Below, in pieces: positions 49,866 to 56,386 of a stretch of DNA of 64,000 nt; positions within the stretch are counted from its first letter, which is position 1, and each line of letters starts with the position of its first letter. A program made the position numbers and the translations under genes. The notes under the pieces are model-generated. The model was given only the letters and a program-made list of their open reading frames with translations, did no database searches and was not told where the DNA came from. Source of the DNA: Oscillospiraceae bacterium (GTDB taxonomy: Bacteria; Bacillota; Clostridia; Oscillospirales; Oscillospiraceae); the NCBI GenBank assembly GCA_017622295.1, contig JAGARK010000016.1:1-64000 (forward strand), in the 5' to 3' direction.

Positions 49866-51512
49866 TCAGTTAAGCGGATAAGCATCCGGGAACAGGGTAT
49901 GCCACAGCAGGTAGGCAACGTCAGCCTCGTCAACAGCGTTGTCGGCGTTGAAGTCGGCATTGCCGACCACCGTATAGGCATCCGGGAACAGGGTATACCA
50001 CAGCAGCTGGGCAACGTCAGCCTCGTCCACGCTGCCGTCGCCGTCGGTATCGCCGGGAATCTCTGCTGCTTTCAGGGTCAACACCCAGTCGCCATATCCA
50101 ACCTCTTCCACATTATAAAGGCTCTGGTCCAGACCATATAGAATGTCATCCAGCCGATTGGTTTCGGGTGCTTCGGTGTCCGTAATACGAATGTAGGGGA
50201 TATCCACGCTGCCGGTCTCAGTAATGTACAGCTGACCGCCGACTTCAGGCTGGATAAACAGGTCGGGAGTAACCAGCTTGCCGCTGACCTCAATGCCGGA
50301 AATAGTGGAGAAGCCACCGGGTACAGTCAGGGTAACACCCTCCGGAATCAGGATACAACCGGGATTAAAAACACAGTTTTCGGGGATCTCGATGGACTCT
50401 CCCACTTCAATAACGCGCCACATATCCCATTTGATGGTAAAAACCTGCTCGGGATCCGTGGATGCTTCCGCTCTGGCAATCGCTGCCTTCAGCTCCTCCC
50501 AGGTCGCCACAATGACCTCGTCGGAGCTGTCGGGTTCGTAGGAGACCCAGGTGATGGTTCCACCGTAGGAAGCCATTGCTTCCTCAGTCCAGGTGGCATT
50601 ATTGGCAGGATAATAGGCTGTAGTCTCAAGCTCATCAAAGGGGATGTGCCCTTCCATGCAGGCAGGAGCGTCGCCGGTAAACCAAATCTCGGTCAGCGCA
50701 TCAGAGCCCCAGAATAACCAATTGCCCATTTCGGTCAATGTGGAGGGCATGGTCACACTGGTCAGATTGACACAGTACTTGAATGCGGAGGCACCAATGG
50801 ATTCAACACCCTCAGGAATCTCCAGAACCGTAAAGCCGTCACAGCCGGAGAACATTTCCGCGCCAATGGCTTTCGCTGTATAGAAGCTCAGATCTGTCAG
50901 GCTGTCGCATCTGCTGAACATATAAATGGAAGAACCGGGTGCATATGGATCCATAGCAGTCATGTCGATGCTGCTCAGATTGACGCAATCGGAAAACGCC
51001 GACATGCTGATGTACTCCGTACAGCAGGGCAACGTCACATGCTCCAGCGCTTCACAATCGGCAAACGAACCGGCGCCCAGATAGACTACACCCGCAGGAA
51101 TCTCCAGCCGGACAATATCGCAGGCGGTGAAGGCATTGGTGTCAATTCTCTGCAGCGTAGACGGCAGCGTCACCGAAGTCAAACCGGAGTAGCAATAAAA
51201 TGCCATTGTACCCACACTTGTGACACCTTCTTCTATTACAACACTCTTGATGCTGTCCTTGTAAGCGTACCAGGGTGCCGTTTCACCTTCCTCACCACAA
51301 TACGGCATCTTGCCGGTGCCGCTGATGGTCAGCACGCCGTTACCGTCCAGCGTCCAGGTCAGGTTGTCACTGCAATCACCGCATTCGCCAGCTCCGTAAC
51401 ACTCCTCGCAAAAACCGCAGGTGCCGGAAGCGACTTCCGCCGCAAAAGCAACAGTGGGCAGCAGGCAGCAGACCATTACCAGTGCCAGAAGCATGCTTAC
51501 AAATCGTTTCAT
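49866..51512 (-). CDS. secreted LRR-type protein with Cys-rich N-terminus and C-terminal dockerin
   Basis: A 548-residue extracellular protein. It has a signal peptide (about 1-23, AFA cleavage), a short Cys-rich segment (GTCGFCEECYGAGECGDC), about eight BspA-type LRRs (about 70-290), a beta-rich middle region (about 320-470) and a duplicated dockerin-like module at about 486-548. That module has DTDGDGSVDEADVAQLLWYTLFPDAY and a second copy ending LLWHTLFPDAYPLN, nearly the same C-terminus as the protein at 4843-6630. The Cys-rich insert is absent from that protein. The start at 51512 is set by GAGGAGG. Single gene. Confidence 0.86.
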   Translation of the reverse strand: MKRFVSMLLALVMVCCLLPTVAFAAEVASGTCGFCEECYGAGECGDCSDNLTWTLDGNGVLTISGTGKMPYCGEEGETAPWYAYKDSIKSVVIEEGVTSVGTMAFYCYSGLTSVTLPSTLQRIDTNAFTACDIVRLEIPAGVVYLGAGSFADCEALEHVTLPCCTEYISMSAFSDCVNLSSIDMTAMDPYAPGSSIYMFSRCDSLTDLSFYTAKAIGAEMFSGCDGFTVLEIPEGVESIGASAFKYCVNLTSVTMPSTLTEMGNWLFWGSDALTEIWFTGDAPACMEGHIPFDELETTAYYPANNATWTEEAMASYGGTITWVSYEPDSSDEVIVATWEELKAAIARAEASTDPEQVFTIKWDMWRVIEVGESIEIPENCVFNPGCILIPEGVTLTVPGGFSTISGIEVSGKLVTPDLFIQPEVGGQLYITETGSVDIPYIRITDTEAPETNRLDDILYGLDQSLYNVEEVGYGDWVLTLKAAEIPGDTDGDGSVDEADVAQLLWYTLFPDAYTVVGNADFNADNAVDEADVAYLLWHTLFPDAYPLN

Positions 51513-51699
51513 GGTTAATTCCTCCTCTATATTAATCCCAATTTGATTATATAATAAGTATTTTGCAATTTCAATAAATTTCTTGCATTTTTGCAGACAG
51601 CGCTTTTCCCTTCCAGATTGTGCACACTTCCCCCATCCCGGCGCATAAACTGTCCTATAAGCGTCCTGCTTATCCCAATCATCATCGGGAGGTATCCAT

Positions 51700-52509
51700 A
51701 TGTCAGAACAAAGCATGGAAACCCTGCGCTGCGATCCGGAGGATCTGCACCAGGCCATGGCCATCCACACCCGAAAGATCACGGACTCCTGCCGTGACAA
51801 GGACTGTATCGAAGATCTGCGGGTCTACTTAACAAATGGTTCCCAGTGCGTGCTGGACAACGCCGCCGGTGCCCGGGTGCGCTGCGCGGAGCTCCTTTAT
51901 ACCTATATCGACGTGGAGCCGGTGGCCTTCGACCGGAATCATTACTGCATCGACGTCACCTTCTACTATCAGATCACCGGCGAGGCCATCACCGGCGCCA
52001 TCCATCCGGCACCCCTCTACGGTCTGGCGGTATTCACCAAACGGGCCGTCCTCTGCGGCGAGGACAGCCGGGCCCACATCTTCCGCAGTGACACCCGCCT
52101 CCTGGGCCCCGACGGTATTACCCGGGTCCGGGCCAACCATCCGGTGGCGGTGGTGGAGGTGCTGGACCCCATGGTCCTCAGCTCCCGGATCCGGGAGGTC
52201 TGCGACTGCGGCGAATCGGGGCCCGTCCAGATCCCCGAGGCCATTGCCGGGCTCTTCGAGGAAGAACTGGTCCTCTCCTGCGACCGCCGACGGCTCTATG
52301 TGACTCTGGGCCAGTTTTCCATCATCCGTCTGGAGCGGGATGCCCAGCTGGTGGTGCCTGTGCTGGACTATGCCATCCCCACCAAGGAGTGCAGCGATAT
52401 CCCCGGCCACACCGAGGATCCCTGCGAGCTTTTCAGCCGCATCCCCTTCCCCACCCAGCAGTTCGCGCCCACAGGCTGCGACCAGAATTCCTGCATCTGC
52501 GATGACTGA
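51700..52509 (+). CDS. Cys-rich soluble protein of unknown function
   Basis: A 269-residue protein, no signal peptide or membrane segment, beta-rich, with cysteine pairs near both ends (DSCRDKDCIEDL; VCDCGESG; CDQNSCICDD). I do not recognise a family. The TFYYQITGEAITGA segment and N- and C-terminal Cys resemble proteins seen in spore-forming Clostridia, but that is only an impression. Upstream is a possible sporulation-type promoter, ACAC...CATAAACT. GGGAGG precedes the ATG, and a terminator follows immediately, so it is monocistronic. Codon use matches its neighbours. Confidence 0.65.
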   Translation: MSEQSMETLRCDPEDLHQAMAIHTRKITDSCRDKDCIEDLRVYLTNGSQCVLDNAAGARVRCAELLYTYIDVEPVAFDRNHYCIDVTFYYQITGEAITGAIHPAPLYGLAVFTKRAVLCGEDSRAHIFRSDTRLLGPDGITRVRANHPVAVVEVLDPMVLSSRIREVCDCGESGPVQIPEAIAGLFEEELVLSCDRRRLYVTLGQFSIIRLERDAQLVVPVLDYAIPTKECSDIPGHTEDPCELFSRIPFPTQQFAPTGCDQNSCICDD

Positions 52510-52512
52510 ACA

Positions 52513-52547
52513 TTCCCGCCGGCGGAAATCCGCCGGCGGGAATTTCA
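52513..52547 (+). terminator. terminator of the Cys-rich gene
   Basis: TTCCCGCCGGCGG/CCGCCGGCGGGAA stem with a 4-base loop, then TTTCACG, three bases after the stop codon. Confidence 0.85.
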
Positions 52548-52556
52548 CGTTTCCTC

Positions 52557-52585
52557 TTGACATAATGATATCACTATGATATCAT
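52557..52585 (+). promoter_or_regulatory. SPFH-RHH operon promoter with perfect palindromic operator
   Basis: -35 TTGACA (52557-52562, consensus), a 17-base spacer and -10 TATCAT (52580-52585). A perfect inverted repeat ATGATATCA-3-TGATATCAT spans 52565-52585 and covers the spacer and the -10. A protein bound there would block RNA polymerase. The ribbon-helix-helix protein encoded in the same operon is an obvious candidate. Confidence 0.7.
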
Positions 52586-52628
52586 TTAGATGTAAACAAA
52601 CCCATACATATCCAATGAGGTGATTATC

Positions 52629-53645
52629 ATGAAAGAAAAAGTATTGCAAAACAGGAAAAACGGCATGGTCGTTCTGCTGATCAATCTGCTGGTACTGGTT
52701 CTCTCCATCGCCGGCATCATTGCCGGCGCAGCCATGATGGATGACGGCTCCGTATTCGGCATGATCCTGATGCTCTGCAGTATCATCGTTCTGTGCATCG
52801 GCTGGATCCCCCTGTGCGGCCTGAAGATCCTGAAGCCCCAGGAGGCCCTGGTGCTGACCCTCTTCGGCAACTACATCGGCACCCTGAAGGGGGAAGGCTT
52901 CTACTGGGTCAATCCCTTCTGCTCCGCCGTCAACCCCGCCTCCGACACCAAGCTGAACCAGAGCGGTGACGTCAAGACCAAGACAGCACAGATCTCCGCC
53001 GACGGCGTTGCCGTGAATCTCAACACCGATGGCAAGCGCATGAGCCTGAAGATCATGACCCTCAACAACAACCGCCAGAAGATCAATGACTGCCTGGGTA
53101 ATCCTGTGGAGATCGGCATCGCCGTCACCTGGCGGATCATCGATACCGCCAAGGCCGCTTTTAATGTGGACAACTACAAGGAATTCCTGTCCCTGCAGTG
53201 CGACAGCGCCCTGCGCAACATCGTCCGCATCTATCCCTATGACACCGCCCCCAATGTGGACACCACCGGCGACGGCGTAGCCGATGAAGGCAGCCTGAGA
53301 GGTTCCTCTGAAGTCGTGGCCCAGCGGATCAAGGACGAAATCCAGCAGCGGGTAGAAGAAGCGGGTCTTCAGATCGTGGAAGCCCGGATCACATATCTTG
53401 CCTACGCTCCCGAAATCGCTGCAGTCATGCTCCAGCGCCAGCAGGCATCCGCCGTCGTGGACGCCAGAAAGCTGATCGTAGACGGTGCCGTGGGTATGGT
53501 GGAGATGGCACTGGAGCGTCTGAACGAAAAGGGAACCGTCCAGCTGGACGAGGAGCGGAAAGCCGCCATGGTCTCCAACCTTCTGGTTGTCCTCTGCGGC
53601 AACCGGGACGCTCAGCCCATCGTCAACTCCGGCTCCCTGTATTAA
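52629..53645 (+). CDS. SPFH/band 7 domain membrane protein
   Basis: A 338-residue protein with two N-terminal hydrophobic segments (about 13-36 and 41-64) and an SPFH domain: LKPQEALVLTLFGNYIGTLKGEGFYWVNPFC, VEIGIAVTWRIIDTAKAAFNVDNYKEFLSLQCDSALR and EARITYLAYAPEIAAVMLQRQQASAVVDARKLIVDGA. SPFH proteins form membrane assemblies and often modulate proteases or stress responses. GAGG precedes the ATG at 52629. Cotranscribed with the small RHH gene 3 bases downstream. Confidence 0.86.
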   Translation: MKEKVLQNRKNGMVVLLINLLVLVLSIAGIIAGAAMMDDGSVFGMILMLCSIIVLCIGWIPLCGLKILKPQEALVLTLFGNYIGTLKGEGFYWVNPFCSAVNPASDTKLNQSGDVKTKTAQISADGVAVNLNTDGKRMSLKIMTLNNNRQKINDCLGNPVEIGIAVTWRIIDTAKAAFNVDNYKEFLSLQCDSALRNIVRIYPYDTAPNVDTTGDGVADEGSLRGSSEVVAQRIKDEIQQRVEEAGLQIVEARITYLAYAPEIAAVMLQRQQASAVVDARKLIVDGAVGMVEMALERLNEKGTVQLDEERKAAMVSNLLVVLCGNRDAQPIVNSGSLY

Positions 53646-53648
53646 GCC

Positions 53649-53861
53649 ATGGCTGACAATCAGAAGAAACAGGTTCCCCTGCGCCTGTCAGCCAAGCTCT
53701 ACAACGCCATTGCCGCCTGGGCAGAGGACGATTTCCGCAGCGTCAACGGCCAGATTGAGTATCTGCTGACAGAATGCGTCAAGCAGCGGAAAAAGAATGG
53801 CGGCTATGTATCCACGGAACTGGACAAGCCCCTGGATTTGGACTTCCTGAAAGACGAATAA
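53649..53861 (+). CDS. Arc-like ribbon-helix-helix protein
   Basis: A 70-residue protein with an Arc-type RHH: QVPLRLSAKLYNAIAAWAEDDFRSVNGQIEYLLTECVKQR (beta strand then two helices) and an acidic tail. Such proteins are dimeric DNA binders and are often autoregulatory. Directly follows the SPFH gene (3-base gap), and the operon promoter holds a 9-3-9 palindrome, consistent with self-repression. Alternatively it could be an antitoxin, but no toxin gene is seen. Confidence 0.78.
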   Translation: MADNQKKQVPLRLSAKLYNAIAAWAEDDFRSVNGQIEYLLTECVKQRKKNGGYVSTELDKPLDLDFLKDE

Positions 53862-53997
53862 ATCATAACCACTAGTGAACTAGTGGTTTGCTCAGCCCCT
53901 ATAAGGGTCAACACTTGCTGACCCCTAAAGGGGTCTCGAAGGCGACTATCGCATCACTATCACAGGCAGCCACTAAAAGTGGCTGCTTGTTCTTGCC

Positions 53998-54465
53998 TTA
54001 CTTATTTCGTTCACCCGTAAACGGGTCTGCAAACTCCTTAAGTGAAATCTGATCCTTTGTATAATCTTCTTCGAGCTGATTTTTGATGTAGTTTGCGATC
54101 ATCTTCTCGTTCTTGCCTACCATATCTACGAAGTAGCCTCGGGCCCAGAAATTTCTGCTGCCGTAGCGATACTTGAGATTTGCGTGTCGGTCGAAGATCA
54201 TTAACGCACTTTTACTCTTGAGTGTTCCCACAAATTGTGCTACACTCATATATGGTGGTATACTTACGAGCATATGAATGTGATCTACACATGCTTCTGC
54301 TTCGATGATCTCTACCTTCATCTCGTTGCATAACTTCCGAAAGATTTCGCCTATATCTTTCCGAAGCTGCTTGTAAATCACTTTTCTACGGTACTTCGGA
54401 GCGAATACGATGTGATATTCACAACGATAACTGGAATGTGCTGTATGTTTTACCTCATTTTTCAT
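53998..54465 (-). CDS. tnpA: IS200-like transposase TnpA (Y1 HUH)
   Basis: A 155-residue single-strand transposase. The HUH metal site is DHIHML (His62, His64) and the nucleophile is expected at Tyr126 in IANYIKNQLEED. Features FAPKYRRKVIY, FWARGYFVDMVG and LEEDYT match IS200 TnpA. The gene is complete and apparently intact, so the copy may be active. It is expressed from a leader that hides its ribosome site in a 15-bp stem (54471-54538). Confidence 0.93.
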   Translation of the reverse strand: MKNEVKHTAHSSYRCEYHIVFAPKYRRKVIYKQLRKDIGEIFRKLCNEMKVEIIEAEACVDHIHMLVSIPPYMSVAQFVGTLKSKSALMIFDRHANLKYRYGSRNFWARGYFVDMVGKNEKMIANYIKNQLEEDYTKDQISLKEFADPFTGERNK

Positions 54466-54470
54466 TGTTA

Positions 54471-54538
54471 AAAAACCTCCATGTTTCGTCTTCGTGATGC
54501 GGTCGCCAAACCATCACTAGCGTAACATGGAGGTTTTT
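54471..54538 (-). promoter_or_regulatory. 5' leader hairpin sequestering the tnpA ribosome-binding site
   Basis: AAAAACCTCCATGTT (plus 54471-54485) and AACATGGAGGTTTTT (plus 54524-54538) form a perfect 15-bp stem. In the transcript the GGAGG Shine-Dalgarno of tnpA lies in the 3' arm and pairs with CCTCC. An inner GTGATG/CATCAC pairing extends the structure. IS200 is known to use such a leader to lower translation. Confidence 0.8.
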
Positions 54539-54611
54539 ATATGCCAAGGCATTTTTACTTACCCCTGGTAGAACCAGGGGTTGTAGTCAAGCCTAAAGGC
54601 GCCAACACACA

Positions 54612-54637
54612 ACCGCCGGAGCGTTTGCTCCGGCGGT
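54612..54637 (-). terminator. hairpin after mreB, probable terminator
   Basis: ACCGCCGGAGC/GCTCCGGCGGT stem with a 4-base loop, 12 bases after the mreB stop. The T-run on the minus strand is weak (TTGTGTGTT). Confidence 0.65.
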
Positions 54638-54648
54638 CATTCTTTCAG

Positions 54649-55689
54649 TTACAGGTTCTTCATCATGCGCTTACGGGCGATGTTGATGGGGCCTTCCTGC
54701 ATGTGGTTGATCCAGGCCAGGCTCTTGCCGCAGCCATAGGCAGTGCAGGCGTCGGGGTCGTCCGCCACGGTACAGGGAATGCCGGTGCGGTCCATCAGAA
54801 GCTCCGCCATGCCCCACAGCTGGCTGCCGCCGCCGGTGAGGGTGATGCCGTTTTCGGAAATGTCGCTGACCAGCTCGGGAGAAGTCTGCTCCAGAACCGC
54901 CAGCACCTCGTCGGCGATCTGCTTGGCGGGACGGCGCAGGACCTCATAGATCTCGGAGGAGGTCAGAGTCACCACTCTGGGCATGCCGGTCTTGACATCG
55001 CGGCCCTTGACGTTCATGGTCAGCTCGTCGGGGCGGGTATAAACCCGGCCGATCTGGATCTTCACGCTCTCAGCGGTGACCTTGCCGATGGCAATGCCGT
55101 GCTGACGGCGGACATAGCGGGCGATCATCTCGTCCAGGGTATCGCCGGCCAGCTTCAGAGAGGAGGACACGGCAACACCGTTCATGCTCAGAACCGCGAT
55201 ATCCGTGGTACCGCCGCCGATGTCAACGATCATATGGCCCTTGGCGCCCTTGATATCCAGGCCTGCGCCCAGGGCAGCTGCCAGAGGCTCTTCGATCAGG
55301 AACACACGGCGTGCGCCGGCCTCGATGGCGGCGTTGATGACGCTGCGCTCCTCCACCTCGGTGACACCGCTGGGAACGCTGATGACCACACGGGGCTTGG
55401 GGGTAAAGATGGAGGCCTTGGTGGCGCTCTTGAACATGGACTGCAGCATCTTGACGGTCATTTCATGGTCGGAGATGATGCCGTCCTTCAGAGGATGCAT
55501 GGCCACAACGTTGCCGGGGGTACGCCCCAGCATATTCCGGGCGGCCGCGCCCACCTGCAGAATCTTGCCGGTATTCTTGTCCACAGCAACAACGGAAGGC
55601 TCCCGGACCACCAGGCCCTTGCCGTCGGCATAGATCAGCACATTGGCTGTACCCAGGTCAACACCCAGGTCATTGGAAAACATTAACAT
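54649..55689 (-). CDS. mreB: rod shape-determining protein, MreB family
   Basis: Bacterial actin that guides lateral peptidoglycan synthesis. The 346-residue protein has the actin-fold phosphate loops DLGVDLGTANVLIYA (about 6-20), IVDIGGGTTDIAVLS and GITLTGGGSQLWGM, plus the connecting VISVPSGVTEVEERSV and IEEPLAAALGAGLD. It could be Mbl rather than MreB; the two cannot be separated here, as no mreCD genes follow. The ATG at 55689 follows a TAGGTG site. The gene stands next to an IS200-like element. Confidence 0.92.
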   Translation of the reverse strand: MLMFSNDLGVDLGTANVLIYADGKGLVVREPSVVAVDKNTGKILQVGAAARNMLGRTPGNVVAMHPLKDGIISDHEMTVKMLQSMFKSATKASIFTPKPRVVISVPSGVTEVEERSVINAAIEAGARRVFLIEEPLAAALGAGLDIKGAKGHMIVDIGGGTTDIAVLSMNGVAVSSSLKLAGDTLDEMIARYVRRQHGIAIGKVTAESVKIQIGRVYTRPDELTMNVKGRDVKTGMPRVVTLTSSEIYEVLRRPAKQIADEVLAVLEQTSPELVSDISENGITLTGGGSQLWGMAELLMDRTGIPCTVADDPDACTAYGCGKSLAWINHMQEGPINIARKRMMKNL

Positions 55690-55735
55690 AGAATTCACCT
55701 ACTGTATACTATATAAATAACGACTTCGTACTTTT

Positions 55736-56386
55736 CTACTTCCTTCTGGCGGCAGCGACGCTGCCGAAGTGCACTTCCTCAGCTCCCGCTGTCAGCAGCA
55801 CCCGGGCTGCCTCCGAGGCGGTGGCGCCGGTGGTGATGATGTCGTCCAGGAGCAGAACCCGCTTGCCCCGGAACTGCTCCGGGTTCACCGCCCGGTAGAC
55901 GCCAAGGACATTGGCCTTGCGCTGAGCCTGGCCCGTGATGCCGGACTGGGGCGGATTGTTGCGGATCTTCCGAAGGGTCCGGACAGGTTCCCTTCCCAGT
56001 TCCGCCCCCACGGCCTTCGCAAGAAGCTCCACCTGATCGTAACCCCGCTTCAGCCTCCGCAGAGGGCTGATGGGGATCCAGGTCAGCACATCGAAACCCT
56101 CGGGGTGCTGGCGCAGCAGCTTCATAGCAAGCATCCGGCCATATCCCCTTGCGTAATGCCGGGCCCGGCGGAACTTGAAGCGGTGCAGACTGCTGCGGAT
56201 GTTCCCTTCATAGTACCAGACAGAAGCCCAACTGTCAAGAAAAGACAGCCGGACGGAGCTGTGAGGGAACTCCGGCGCCTCCACACGGCAGTGGTGACAC
56301 AGATCCGTTTCGTCCTTACTCAGCAGCTGTCCGCACAGAAGGCACTTGGGCGGAAACAGCAGATCGGATAGAATATCGAGAATCAT
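55736..56386 (-). CDS. comFC: ComFC-like phosphoribosyltransferase domain protein
   Basis: A 216-residue double zinc ribbon plus PRTase-fold protein. Four cysteines (CLLCG and CHHC, about 16-35) form the zinc site. The C-terminal part has IPISPLRRLKRGYDQVELLA, NNPPQSGIT and the PRPP-binding loop VLLLDDIITTGATASEAARVLL. ComFC is needed for DNA uptake in competent bacteria, matching the presence of dprA. An ATG at 56386 shares a base with the RecD2 stop; a GTG 3 bases earlier is the alternative start. Confidence 0.87.
   Translation of the reverse strand: MILDILSDLLFPPKCLLCGQLLSKDETDLCHHCRVEAPEFPHSSVRLSFLDSWASVWYYEGNIRSSLHRFKFRRARHYARGYGRMLAMKLLRQHPEGFDVLTWIPISPLRRLKRGYDQVELLAKAVGAELGREPVRTLRKIRNNPPQSGITGQAQRKANVLGVYRAVNPEQFRGKRVLLLDDIITTGATASEAARVLLTAGAEEVHFGSVAAARRK

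Larger units (their letters stand above)
53868..54600 (-). mobile_element. IS200/IS605-family element (tnpA only)
   Basis: An approximately 0.73 kb element with one Y1-type transposase gene (53998-54465). No inverted terminal repeats are expected for this family; ends carry subterminal hairpins instead. At the tnpA 3' side are CCACTAG/CTAGTGG (53870-53887) and GCAGCCACT/AGTGGCTGC (53965-53985). At the 5' side is ACCCCTGG/CCAGGGGT (54559-54580). The element sits between the RHH gene and mreB, both apparently intact. Exact ends are uncertain by about 15 bases. Confidence 0.75.

Noticed and set aside
53649-53861. Toxin-antitoxin module with the RHH gene
   Set aside because: No toxin-like gene adjoins it; the neighbours are an SPFH gene and an IS element, and the context better fits an autoregulator.
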